Source of the DNA: Fructobacillus tropaeoli
Lineage (GTDB): Bacteria; Bacillota; Bacilli; Lactobacillales; Lactobacillaceae
NCBI RefSeq assembly: GCF_001047135.2
Contig: NZ_DF968084.1
Location: 27,226 to 91,225, forward strand
Length of the DNA stretch: 64,000 bases
Direction of reading: 5' to 3'
The translations under genes and the position numbers were made by a program. Under the pieces are notes generated by a model. That model did no database searches and had not been told where the DNA came from. It saw only the letters and a list, made by a program, of their open reading frames with translations. This document shows positions 15,111 to 26,829 of the stretch, piece by piece; within the stretch, counting starts at the first letter, position 1; each line of letters starts with the position of its first letter.

Positions 15111-16619
15111 ATGGCAGAAAATACTGACATGAATGGAAAGCCGATTAATCGCGCGGCCATGATGGCCCTGTTGATGATCGGATCTTTTATCATTATTATC
15201 ATGCAGACGTCATTGGGAACAGCTTTGCCAACCTTGATGACTGCTTTTAATGTCGATACGGCGACGGTTCAATGGCTGACAACCATCTTTTTGATGGTTA
15301 ACGGTATTATGGTGCCTGTTTCCGCCTTTTTGACGACGAGAATTCCAACGAAGTATCTGTATCTATCTGCTTTGGTGGTCTATACGATTGGTACGGCAGT
15401 GGCTTACGTGACGCCAACGAATGCCTTTTGGCTGTTAATGGTCGCTCGTGCATTGCAGGCGATTGCTGCTGGAATCGTGATGCCACTGATGCAGGTTGTG
15501 GCCTTAACGCTTTTTGATGCCAAGTCACGCGGTAAGGCATTGGGAATGGTTGGTTTGGTCATCGGAATGGCCCCAGCTATTGGCCCAACATTGACTGGTT
15601 GGATTTTGGATTCAAAGCATGATGTCTTGGGGATGACAGTTGGTGGTGACTGGCGATCAATTTTTGGTATGGTCTTGCCACTGGCTGTGATTGTCCTCGT
15701 TTTGTCGATTGTTTACTTCCGCAATGTTTTGGAAACGCGTAAGGTTAGTTTGGATATCCGCTCGTTGATTGAATCAACGGTTGGGTTCGGTTTGGTTCTT
15801 TTTGGCTCAGCCATGGTTTCAAATTATTCTTGGACAAACTTTACTTGGGTTTTGGCACCAATGATTGTTGGGGTCTTAGTGATTGCTGAGTTCGTACGTC
15901 ACCAACTCCACATGGAAAAGCCATTCTTGGACGTTTCTGTCTTTAAAAATAAGCAATTTGCTTTGACGTCAGCCTTGGTTGCCTTGACCTTTATCGCCAT
16001 GATTGGTGTTGAGATGGTTTTGCCAATCTATATGCAACAGGTTCGTGGTTTGTCAGCCTTGAATTCGGGTCTGACACTTTTGCCTGGTGCTTTGATGATT
16101 GGGGTCATGTCACCAATTGCTGGTTATTTCTATGACCTTTATGGGGCAAAGCGCTTGGCTGCCTTTGGTTTTGCCATGATTTTGCTGGGAACGATTCCGT
16201 TCCAATTCTTGACTGAAACAACACCAACGATTTATATCACGGCCTTGTACATGGTTCGAATGATGGGTGTTGGGATTACGATGATGCCATTAACGTCATC
16301 TGCTATGGGTGCCTTGCACCTCAATCAAACGGCGCAGGGAACTGCGGTTAACAACACGGCTCGTCAGATTGCGGCCTCATTGGGAACGGCAATTCTTGCT
16401 TCCGTGATGCAGTCACAAATTAATAATAACTTGCCAAGCGATTCTTTGAAGACGGCCGATCCGATTGCCTATGGCTCAAAGGCCTTACAGGCCAGCTTGG
16501 ATGGTTTCCATGCGTCCTTCCTCTTGGCCGCTTGCTTTGCTTTGCTAGCCTTTGCACTGTCATTTTTGATGCATAAGGGTAAGGTTGAGCCAAAGCCAGC
16601 AGCAGGAAAGGAGAACTAA
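15111..16619 (+). CDS. MFS transporter of the DHA2 family (LmrB-like)
   Basis: A 502-residue, probably 14-helix exporter. The first helix carries MQTSLGTALPTLMTAF, the variant of motif D1 found in lincomycin-resistance (LmrB) relatives, and motif C appears as GMAPAIGPTLTGWI. I prefer the ATG at 15111 because GGAGGAAG stands seven bases before it. It overlaps nothing but is followed after one base by a gene for a DUF4811-like membrane protein. The two form an operon and probably one functional unit. Substrate unknown. Confidence 0.88.
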   Translation: MAENTDMNGKPINRAAMMALLMIGSFIIIIMQTSLGTALPTLMTAFNVDTATVQWLTTIFLMVNGIMVPVSAFLTTRIPTKYLYLSALVVYTIGTAVAYVTPTNAFWLLMVARALQAIAAGIVMPLMQVVALTLFDAKSRGKALGMVGLVIGMAPAIGPTLTGWILDSKHDVLGMTVGGDWRSIFGMVLPLAVIVLVLSIVYFRNVLETRKVSLDIRSLIESTVGFGLVLFGSAMVSNYSWTNFTWVLAPMIVGVLVIAEFVRHQLHMEKPFLDVSVFKNKQFALTSALVALTFIAMIGVEMVLPIYMQQVRGLSALNSGLTLLPGALMIGVMSPIAGYFYDLYGAKRLAAFGFAMILLGTIPFQFLTETTPTIYITALYMVRMMGVGITMMPLTSSAMGALHLNQTAQGTAVNNTARQIAASLGTAILASVMQSQINNNLPSDSLKTADPIAYGSKALQASLDGFHASFLLAACFALLAFALSFLMHKGKVEPKPAAGKEN

Positions 16620-16620
16620 G

Positions 16621-17292
16621 ATGATTATCTTTATTCTATTTATTTTTGTTATCTTAGCTTTTGTCTCACTGATGATGATTCAGGATATGAGAAAGCGGAT
16701 TATTGCTGTTGCTGTTTCTTTTCTAATCGTGATTACCTCAGTTGTTTTAATCATCGCCAATATGCATGATCATTTTGGAATGAAGGTGCAAACAACGACG
16801 ACCAAGCAGCAAATTTATTCTGTTCAGGGTCAAAATATGTATGGCGTTTTGTCCTACCAACAAGTTGGCACGTCTGGTAAGGAAAAGGTCTTTATTTACC
16901 GAGACACTTCGACAAGTACAACGCCAACGGTGGCCAAGCCTGATTTGAAGACCAAGACGGCCATCCAAAATGTTCAAGGAAATCAAGCTTTTAAGGTGAC
17001 AACTTCTAAGAACTATGTTTACCGCAACGGCTTCTATAAGTTTATGTTTGCCATCTCAGGTAACAACCATGACTTGAAGTCACGTCAGGTAACTTACCAA
17101 GTGCCACCAACATGGTTGGCACTCTCATCACAAGATGGGGAACGTTTGAAGAGTATTGTTTCGGGAATGGCTAACCAAGCGGACTTTATTCAATGGTTCC
17201 AACAGGTTAAGTCACAATCCCAAACCGATCCGGATGGAGCAGCGCAAACTGCCGTTTCTTATTATCAAAATCTCTTAGCTAATAATCATTAA
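16621..17292 (+). CDS. DUF4811-like membrane-anchored protein
   Basis: A 223-residue protein with two N-terminal membrane helices (about 1-18 and 25-45) and a soluble C-terminal domain of about 175 residues beginning MHDHFGMKVQTTTTKQQIYS. I recognise it as the DUF4811 type that accompanies LmrB-like exporters in lactobacilli; this rests on recall of gene context. The exporter stop and this ATG are one base apart, with GGAGA upstream inside the exporter gene. A role as an accessory subunit on the outer face of the membrane is inference. Confidence 0.65.
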   Translation: MIIFILFIFVILAFVSLMMIQDMRKRIIAVAVSFLIVITSVVLIIANMHDHFGMKVQTTTTKQQIYSVQGQNMYGVLSYQQVGTSGKEKVFIYRDTSTSTTPTVAKPDLKTKTAIQNVQGNQAFKVTTSKNYVYRNGFYKFMFAISGNNHDLKSRQVTYQVPPTWLALSSQDGERLKSIVSGMANQADFIQWFQQVKSQSQTDPDGAAQTAVSYYQNLLANNH

Positions 17293-17362
17293 AAATTAGT
17301 TAAAAGGAAGTTGTACTTTTTAATTAAACTAGTATGATTCCACCTAAATTAAGTGAAAAATA

Positions 17363-17391
17363 TTGCTTAGTCTTGATTTCTATGTTACAGT
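17363..17391 (+). promoter_or_regulatory. Probable promoter of the cold-shock gene
   Basis: TTGCTT (17363-17368), a 17-bp spacer and TACAGT (17386-17391). A start near 17398 gives a 5' leader of about 100 nt, the kind of long untranslated leader common for csp mRNAs. Confidence 0.5.
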
Positions 17392-17498
17392 AACAATGTA
17401 ATTTAGGTTTTGATTTTGATTTGTTTTTTTCGGAAGGCGTCATACCAACAATTCTTAATTACAACTACAATTTTGGGATGACCCAAGGAGAAACAATC

Positions 17499-17699
17499 AT
17501 GGAAAAAGGCACTGTAAAGTGGTTTAACAGCGAAAAGGGCTACGGCTTCATCACACGCGAATCAGGCGAAGATGTGTTTGCACACTTCTCAGCAATCCAA
17601 GGTGACGGTTTCAAGACTTTGGAAGACGGCCAAGCCGTAACTTTCGATGTTGAAAACTCAGACCGCGGTTTGCAAGCTGTTAACATCGTAAAGGACTAA
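17499..17699 (+). CDS. Cold-shock protein (CspA family)
   Basis: A 66-residue single-stranded nucleic-acid chaperone made of one cold-shock domain. RNP1 KGYGFI (13-18) and RNP2 DVFAHF (25-30) are intact, with Trp8 and the aromatic surface residues in place. The start is the ATG after CAAGGAGAAACAATC. Upstream in-frame codons belong to the leader. Standing alone with a strong terminator, it is likely an abundant transcript. Confidence 0.95.
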   Translation: MEKGTVKWFNSEKGYGFITRESGEDVFAHFSAIQGDGFKTLEDGQAVTFDVENSDRGLQAVNIVKD

Positions 17700-17718
17700 T
17701 TATTTAGTCTTTGTCTAA

Positions 17719-17747
17719 AAACTCGGGAAATTTTTCCCGGGTTTTTT
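17719..17747 (+). terminator. Terminator after the cold-shock gene
   Basis: AACTCGGGAAA / TTTCCCGGGTT with a short T loop and T6. Confidence 0.9.
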
Positions 17748-17827
17748 CTTTGGAATAAATTCAATTCAAAGACCAAATGTTGTATAATAGCAAGGAATCT
17801 TATTGTAATAATCAAAGGAGCATGGAA

Positions 17828-18541
17828 ATGGCAAAATTAGTTTTGATCCGTCACGGTCAAAGTGAATGGAACGCATTAAACCTCTTTAATGGTTGGATTG
17901 ACACCAAGTTGTCTGACAAGGGAATTGACCAAGCTAAGCAAGCTGGAGCACTCTTGAAGGAAGAAGGATTGGTTTTTGACCAAGCTTATACTTCTGTTTT
18001 GACACGTGCTATCACGACTTTGCACTACGCATTGGAAGAAGCTGGCCAATTGTACGTCCCGGAAGAAAAGTCATGGCGTTTGAACGAACGTCACTATGGC
18101 GCTTTGCAAGGACAAAACAAGGCAGAAGCCGCTGAAAAGTGGGGCGACGATCAAGTGCACATCTGGCGTCGTTCATACGATGTTTTGCCTCCATTGCTTG
18201 AAAACTATGAAGAAACAGTTGAAGTTCAGGGTAAGACTTATCCTGCCTTTGACGCCCGTTATGCTGATGTTCCTTTCGGAGAATTGCCATTAGGTGAAAA
18301 CTTGAAGGTTACTTTGGAACGAGTATTGCCATTCTACGAAGCCAAGATCAAGAAGGACTTGGAAGAAGGCAAGAACGTTGTGATCGCAGCTCACGGTAAC
18401 TCATTGCGTGCCTTGGCTAAGCACTTGGAAAAGATTTCAGATGATGACATCTTGAACCTTGAAATTGCTAACGGCCAACCAATCGTTTATGACTTGGCAG
18501 ATGATTTGTCAATCAAGTCAAAGAAGACGTTGGGCGCATAA
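17828..18541 (+). CDS. gpmA: 2,3-bisphosphoglycerate-dependent phosphoglycerate mutase
   Basis: A 237-residue glycolytic enzyme interconverting 3- and 2-phosphoglycerate through a phosphohistidine. The catalytic RHGQSEWN (8-15, His9) and the second histidine in [10 protein letters not shown] are present, as are LNERHYG and WRRSYD. The second of two nearby ATGs (17828) was chosen because AAGGAG is only one base from the first. TATAAT at 17783-17788 is the likely -10. With pgk it makes up part of lower glycolysis in this region. Confidence 0.95.
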   Translation: MAKLVLIRHGQSEWNALNLFNGWIDTKLSDKGIDQAKQAGALLKEEGLVFDQAYTSVLTRAITTLHYALEEAGQLYVPEEKSWRLNERHYGALQGQNKAEAAEKWGDDQVHIWRRSYDVLPPLLENYEETVEVQGKTYPAFDARYADVPFGELPLGENLKVTLERVLPFYEAKIKKDLEEGKNVVIAAHGNSLRALAKHLEKISDDDILNLEIANGQPIVYDLADDLSIKSKKTLGA

Positions 18542-18549
18542 AGTCAACA

Positions 18550-18590
18550 AAAAGCCTGTCTGGGAAGAGTATTCCCCGGTGGGCTTTTTA
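18550..18590 (+). terminator. Terminator after gpmA
   Basis: AAAAAGCC...GGGCTTTTT with an inner GGG / CCC stem, ending in T5. Confidence 0.8.
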
Positions 18591-18619
18591 TTAGGATTTT
18601 TTAGATAAAGGTAAAAAAT

Positions 18620-19903
18620 ATGGAAGAAAAACAGCAAAGGCAGCCGATTTACGACTTACATGAACGGCCTCCGTTTTTTCAATTAATTGGGTTGTCACTA
18701 CAACACTTGTTTTCAATGTTTGGAGCGACGATTTTAGTGCCACTTTTGGTTGGTTTAAATCCTGGTGTCGCCCTTTTTTCATCAGGTGTTGGAACATTAA
18801 TTCACTTGCTAACAACGAAAGGTAAGGTTCCCGCTTATATGGGATCTTCTTTTGCCTTTATCATCCCAATGGCTTCGATGATGAAGACCATTGGCTATCC
18901 GGCCGTTGGTCAGGGCGTTGTTTCAGTTGGAATTGTTTACTTGATTATTTCATTGATTGTTTGGCGAGTCGGTTCTGCTTGGATTGATAAAATTTTTCCA
19001 CCAGAAGTTGTTGGACCGGTGATTTTGGTGATTGGTCTTTCATTGGCTGCGACAGCAGCCCAATCAGCGACGGAACTTAATGGCCACTATGACATCAAGG
19101 TCTTTCTAGTTGCTGGCGCAACGTTGTTAGTCACGATTTTTGCCAATATGTATCTCGGTGGCTTTTTGGGCCTAATTCCAGTGTTAATTGGCATTATCTT
19201 TGGTTACTTGTTGGCTTTGGCACTTGGCTTAGTGGACCTGAGTCCTGTTGCTAGCGCCCACTGGTTTGCGCTACCAAAGTTTGATTTTCTCTTTTCCGGC
19301 CATAATGGCCTTTCTTGGCACTTTTATCCAATGGCCGTCTTGACCATGGCCCCCTTAGTTTTGGTGACCTTATCGGAGCATTTAGGCCACTTGTTGGTTC
19401 TTTCTAAAATTACTGGTCAAGACTTCTTTGAAAATCCTGGTTTACACAAGACATTGGCCGGTGACGGAGCAGCCTCTGTCTTTGCTGGTTTAGTTGGTGG
19501 CCCAGCCGTTACTTCTTATGGTGAAAATATTGGAGTGATGCAGCTTTCACGTGTTTACTCTGTCTGGGTGATTGGTGGTGCCGCCGTCTTAGCTGCTGGA
19601 TTTGCTTTCATTGGTAAGCTGTCGGCTTTGATTGGAACGGTCCCTGGTGCCGTTACTGGCGGTGTTGGCTTTATGCTGTATGGTGTGATCGCTGCGGCTG
19701 GCTTGCAAGTAATTGTTGACAATAAAGTTGATTATGGACAAAAGCGGAACTTAATGATTGCCGGTCCAGTGATGGTTGTTGGAATTGGAAACTTCCATTT
19801 AGCGCTTGGTTCACAAGTGGACTTCTCTGGTGTCGCATTAGCGACTGTTCTCGGAATCATTCTGAATTTGATTTTGCCTAAGGTGGCAAAATCAGACCGC
19901 TAA
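18620..19903 (+). CDS. Uracil/xanthine permease (NAT/NCS2 family)
   Basis: A 427-residue nucleobase symporter with about 14 helices. It begins with GLSLQHLFSMFGATILVPLLVGLNP-type sequence (the first helix block of UraA/PyrP) and contains the family signature near LSEHLGHL and GGPAVTSYGENIGVM, where the Glu residues bind substrate in UraA. The TSYGENIG form favours uracil over xanthine. No PyrR-binding leader is visible in the 78 bp upstream, and no pyrimidine gene is nearby. Confidence 0.9.
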   Translation: MEEKQQRQPIYDLHERPPFFQLIGLSLQHLFSMFGATILVPLLVGLNPGVALFSSGVGTLIHLLTTKGKVPAYMGSSFAFIIPMASMMKTIGYPAVGQGVVSVGIVYLIISLIVWRVGSAWIDKIFPPEVVGPVILVIGLSLAATAAQSATELNGHYDIKVFLVAGATLLVTIFANMYLGGFLGLIPVLIGIIFGYLLALALGLVDLSPVASAHWFALPKFDFLFSGHNGLSWHFYPMAVLTMAPLVLVTLSEHLGHLLVLSKITGQDFFENPGLHKTLAGDGAASVFAGLVGGPAVTSYGENIGVMQLSRVYSVWVIGGAAVLAAGFAFIGKLSALIGTVPGAVTGGVGFMLYGVIAAAGLQVIVDNKVDYGQKRNLMIAGPVMVVGIGNFHLALGSQVDFSGVALATVLGIILNLILPKVAKSDR

Positions 19904-20107
19904 AGTCCTGATTTAATGGAGTTTTATCAACACTTTCCTTATTTTGTTGTTTAATTAGGTTACGATTAAAACAAAATAAAAAATGTTGTGAAATTCCAAC
20001 AAAGTTGCTTGTATTTGAGAACTTTGACGAGTATTATTGGGGATATATTTTGAGGAGTGCGCCCAACGCCTTGCATCAAAATAAGTTCTTTAGAAAGGAG
20101 AAAATCG

Positions 20108-20830
20108 ATGGATGAACCAACATCAACCTTTACCTTGTTGGGTCTAACCTTTAACTGGACGACGATTATTTCAACGCTTTTGGCAATGTCAATCGTGGTT
20201 TTGGTAGCGGTTTTGATGACTCGAAAAGTGGGTATTCGTCCAAGCCGAGGGCAGAACGCAATTGAGTATGTCTTAGATTTTGTTCGCGGAATCTTAGGCG
20301 ACCAGTTGCCGGCCAATTTGGCCCGACAATTCGGTCTCTATTCCTTCACCCTTTTCTTGTTTTTGATTGTTGCAAACGAGATGGGCTTGCTGTTGCAAGT
20401 TAAGATGGGTAATGGCGTTACTTATGTTAAGTCGCCAACAGCTGACCCATTATTTGCCTTTACATTGGCGATTATGTCGTTGATGCTTGCCCATGGAACA
20501 GGTGTGAAGACACTTGGTTTGGGTGGCTATCTGAAGAACATGTTCTTCGAACCCTACGTTGCGATGTTTCCTTTGAATGTGGTTGAGCAGTTTACGAACT
20601 TCTTGACCCTTGCTTTGCGGCTCTTTGGAAATATCTTCGCCGGCGAATTGATGTTAAATTTGCTCGCAAGCATGGCTTGGGGAACTCACCTAAATGGGTT
20701 CTGGATTATCCTAGCCTTCCCATTGGAAATTGCATGGCAGGGATTCTCACTACTAATTGGTGGAATTCAAGCCTATGTCTTTGTCATGTTGACCGCCGTC
20801 TTTACGGCTCAGTTATCTGGCAATGAATAG
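20108..20830 (+). CDS. atpB: ATP synthase F0 subunit a
   Basis: A 240-residue membrane stator of the proton channel. The essential arginine lies in NFLTLALRLFGNIFAGEL near residue 175, and the C-terminal PLEIAWQGFSLLIGGIQAYVF completes the half-channels. The ATG at 20108 follows AGAAAGGAG. It is the first gene of the eight-gene atp operon. There is no atpI gene ahead of it; 200 bp of noncoding sequence separate it from the uracil permease and must hold the operon promoter. Confidence 0.97.
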   Translation: MDEPTSTFTLLGLTFNWTTIISTLLAMSIVVLVAVLMTRKVGIRPSRGQNAIEYVLDFVRGILGDQLPANLARQFGLYSFTLFLFLIVANEMGLLLQVKMGNGVTYVKSPTADPLFAFTLAIMSLMLAHGTGVKTLGLGGYLKNMFFEPYVAMFPLNVVEQFTNFLTLALRLFGNIFAGELMLNLLASMAWGTHLNGFWIILAFPLEIAWQGFSLLIGGIQAYVFVMLTAVFTAQLSGNE

Positions 20831-20895
20831 GATTGACTTGGTCTAGCACAGCGTTAGGCCACACGCGGGAGCGTTATCATCCAAACCGAAAGAAA

Positions 20896-20912
20896 AAAAC
20901 GCGGAGCGTTTT
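20896..20912 (+). other. Hairpin between atpB and atpE
   Basis: AAAACGC / GCGTTTT with a GGA loop, ending 20 bp before the atpE start. It could be a weak terminator or an mRNA stabiliser for the highly needed c subunit. Confidence 0.5.
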
Positions 20913-20920
20913 AGCATTAA

Positions 20921-21160
<240 letters not shown>

Positions 21161-21181
21161 TAGTCCCAGAGGGAGGAAAAA

Positions 21182-21691
21182 ATGATGGTTCCAACACTAT
21201 CAATGACAAAGGCCATGCCTTTAGGTGATATGGTCTTCATTATCGTCGCTTTCCTTACTCTGATGGTCATCTTGAAGCACGTTGCTTACGGTCCTTTAAC
21301 GAAGGCATTGGATGCACGTGCAGATAAAATTAACAACGATTTGGATAGTGCCCAAAAGGCAAACGAAGATGCAGCCAAGTTGGCTGCACAACGTGAACAG
21401 GAATTGGCTGACGGCAAAGACCAAGCCAGTCAAGTGATTAGCGCTGCTAAGAAATCAGCTAAGGACCAGTCAGAAGCTCTCTTGAAGACTGCTAATGACC
21501 AGGCCTTAAGCTTGCGTAAAGCAGCTGAAAATGATGCTGATCAGTTGAAGACTGAGGCGTTGGCTTCTGCCAAGAAGGATGTTGCAGACTTGTCTGTAAC
21601 AATTGCATCTAAATTGATTCAAAAGAATTTATCTGCTGATGATCAGCGGTCTTTGATTGATGCCTATTTGGCAGACTTAGACCAGCAGTAA
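21182..21691 (+). CDS. atpF: ATP synthase F0 subunit b
   Basis: A 169-residue peripheral stalk subunit with one N-terminal membrane helix (about 16-32) followed by a long charged, Ala-rich coiled coil. Two adjacent ATGs are possible. GGAGG at 21172-21176 suits the first (21182). Confidence 0.95.
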   Translation: MMVPTLSMTKAMPLGDMVFIIVAFLTLMVILKHVAYGPLTKALDARADKINNDLDSAQKANEDAAKLAAQREQELADGKDQASQVISAAKKSAKDQSEALLKTANDQALSLRKAAENDADQLKTEALASAKKDVADLSVTIASKLIQKNLSADDQRSLIDAYLADLDQQ

Positions 21692-21700
21692 GGGGGGCGT

Positions 21701-22243
21701 ATGGCCAAGCAAAAAGAAAAAATTGTTAACCAATACGCCCAAGCAATCTTGGCTTATGCAGACGAACACAATGTTTTAGAAAACATTAGTGCAGACTTGC
21801 TAGCCATTCGTTCAGTGGTTGTCGCTGAACCAAAATTAACTTCTTTGTTAACAGCACAGACAATTTCTGATGCTGACCAAGGTGGGTTAGTTGATGCGCT
21901 GACGCAAGGCGCAGATAATGCAGTGGTGAACTTGGTTAAAATTCTTTTGGCCCACCACCATTTCGCATATTTGCCTGCAGTAGTTGATCGTTTCTTTGAC
22001 CTTTACCAGCAAAGTCAAGGCATTCAGGCCGTGACCATCACCACAGCAGTGGAAGCTGATGAAGACCAAAAAGAGCGGTTGTCAAATGCTTTTAAGAAGC
22101 AAAGTGGCGCAAAGAAAATCCAAGCAACCTATAAAGTCGATCAAGACATTATTGGGGGCGTGGTAATGCAATCGAAGTCGTTGTTAATTGACGGCTCATT
22201 GCAGACAAAGATTGCCAAAATGAGGGCAGAGTTACTAGGTTAG
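21701..22243 (+). CDS. atpH: ATP synthase F1 subunit delta
   Basis: A 180-residue subunit linking the peripheral stalk to the catalytic head. It has an N-terminal helical domain (YAQAILAYADEHN) and the C-terminal family motif DQDIIGGVVMQSKSLLIDGSL. It starts 9 bp after atpF. Confidence 0.95.
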   Translation: MAKQKEKIVNQYAQAILAYADEHNVLENISADLLAIRSVVVAEPKLTSLLTAQTISDADQGGLVDALTQGADNAVVNLVKILLAHHHFAYLPAVVDRFFDLYQQSQGIQAVTITTAVEADEDQKERLSNAFKKQSGAKKIQATYKVDQDIIGGVVMQSKSLLIDGSLQTKIAKMRAELLG

Positions 22244-22246
22244 TGA

Positions 22247-23770
<1,524 letters not shown>

Positions 23771-23781
23771 AAGGAGGCAAC

Positions 23782-24693
23782 ATGGCTTCTTTACAAGATA
23801 TTAAACGGCGAATTGGCTCAACAAAAAAGACTCGGCAGATTACAGCCGCAATGCAGTTGGTTTCAACTGCAAAGCTAAGTAAGATTCAAAATTCGGCAAC
23901 CGGTTATCATGAATATGCTAACCGTTTGAAGGCAGTTGTGGGCCACTTAATTGAGGCGCACGTGTTGGACAATGTCGATTCTGCTCATTTACCAATGGTT
24001 GCTAAGCGGCCGGTAAAGAAGACGGGAATCTTGCTTGTGACCTCAGACCGAGGTTTAGTTGGGTCTTATAACGCCAACATCATCAAGGAAACCAATGCCT
24101 TGATGGAAAAGCACAACTTAACCAAAGAAAATACTGTGATCTTAGCAATTGGTGGTAACGGGGCTGATTTTTACAAGCAACGTGGCTTCTCAATTGCCTT
24201 GGAACACCGCGGTATTTCCGATGTCCCAACCTTCAATGAAATTCGCCAACTGTTAAAGACGGTGATTTCATTGTATGAAGCGGAAGCCTTTGATTCTTTG
24301 CACTTGGTTTACAATCACTTTGTGAACCGCTTGGAATCAGAGCAACGCAACACGCAATTATTGCCATTGACAAAGGACATTTTGGAAGACATGGATGATA
24401 GTCACGAACACGTGGCAGCTGACTTTGAAGTTCAATCAGCCTATGATTCCGAACCTGATTCAACTGCAGTTTTGAACGTGGTTTTGCCTCAATACATCCA
24501 ATCATTGGTTTTCGAAGCCGTATTGGATGCTAAGACGGCGGAACATGCCGCATCATCAACGGCGATGTCATCGGCAACCGACTCAGCCGACGATTTGATT
24601 GGAACGTTAGGTTTGCAATATAACCGTGCGCGTCAAGCTCAAATCACGACTGAAATCACCGAAATTACTGGTGGTTTGGTTGCTTTGGAATAA
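23782..24693 (+). CDS. atpG: ATP synthase F1 subunit gamma
   Basis: A 303-residue central rotor shaft. The N-terminal helix [22 protein letters not shown] and C-terminal helix with [21 protein letters not shown] form the coiled coil inside the head. An insert around residues 195-235, rich in Asp/Ser, is slightly longer than in B. subtilis and is a common variable loop. Confidence 0.96.
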   Translation: MASLQDIKRRIGSTKKTRQITAAMQLVSTAKLSKIQNSATGYHEYANRLKAVVGHLIEAHVLDNVDSAHLPMVAKRPVKKTGILLVTSDRGLVGSYNANIIKETNALMEKHNLTKENTVILAIGGNGADFYKQRGFSIALEHRGISDVPTFNEIRQLLKTVISLYEAEAFDSLHLVYNHFVNRLESEQRNTQLLPLTKDILEDMDDSHEHVAADFEVQSAYDSEPDSTAVLNVVLPQYIQSLVFEAVLDAKTAEHAASSTAMSSATDSADDLIGTLGLQYNRARQAQITTEITEITGGLVALE

Positions 24694-24696
24694 GCT

Positions 24697-24722
24697 AATC
24701 GCAGCATCTTTGCTGATTTTTA
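24697..24722 (+). other. Terminator-like hairpin between atpG and atpD
   Basis: AATC...AGCA pairs with TGCTGATT with a 2-nt bulge and is followed by T5. It lies inside the operon, 35 bp before atpD, so it must be leaky; it may set stoichiometry or mark an mRNA end. Confidence 0.45.
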
Positions 24723-24744
24723 AGCAGCAAAGCTTTGAATTTGA

Positions 24745-26157
<1,413 letters not shown>

Positions 26158-26168
26158 GGGGGTAATCC

Positions 26169-26612
26169 ATGGCTGATGAAGAAACAAGCTCACGGGGAAT
26201 CACAGTTAAGATTGTGACCCCTGAAGGCCAAGTCTACGACCAAGACCAAGTTGAAATTGCTGTCATTAATACACAGGGTGGACAACTTGGAATTATGGCC
26301 GGCCATGAACCAATTTTGGCCGCCATGGCCATTGACGAAATGTTGGTTAAAAAAGACCAGCAAGAAAAGTCACTCGCCGTTAACGGTGGCGTGGCTGAGT
26401 TTTCTAATAATCTGTTGACGGTTATCGCCGACAGTGCGGAAACTGCTGATAATATCGATGTGAATCGTGCTGAAAGTGCCAAGGAACGTGCGCAAGCTCG
26501 TTTGGACCATGCACAAGAAATCAAGAACCAACATGAAATGGATATGGCTCGTGTCGCTTTGATGCGTGCCGTTAACCGAATTCACGTTGCTTCAATTCGC
26601 TCAGGTCGTTAA
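26169..26612 (+). CDS. atpC: ATP synthase F1 subunit epsilon
   Basis: A 147-residue rotor subunit and intrinsic ATPase inhibitor: an N-terminal beta sandwich (TPEGQVYDQDQVEIAVINTQGGQLGIMAGHEP) and a C-terminal two-helix domain (about 88-140). It is the last gene of the atp operon. A strong terminator follows. Confidence 0.96.
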   Translation: MADEETSSRGITVKIVTPEGQVYDQDQVEIAVINTQGGQLGIMAGHEPILAAMAIDEMLVKKDQQEKSLAVNGGVAEFSNNLLTVIADSAETADNIDVNRAESAKERAQARLDHAQEIKNQHEMDMARVALMRAVNRIHVASIRSGR

Positions 26613-26620
26613 AATCAAAA

Positions 26621-26652
26621 AGGGAGTTAGCTGTTAGCTGACTCCTTTTTTT
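26621..26652 (+). terminator. Terminator of the atp operon
   Basis: GGGAGTTAGC / GCTGACTCC around a TGTTA loop, followed by T7. Confidence 0.9.
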
Positions 26653-26829
26653 GTCGTTTAAATTAAAAATCAGTGGGTCTGAGCCCAAGCTGATTTATCA
26701 GTAAAAGATTTGCTCTAATGGGTTCTTATCATAATTTTAAAAACACTGTTACATAAAAAGGGTTATCATGAGACATAGTAGGCGCAGATTATCGATTTTT
26801 TCTCGCCTCAAAAAAGAAAGGAGAGTCAT

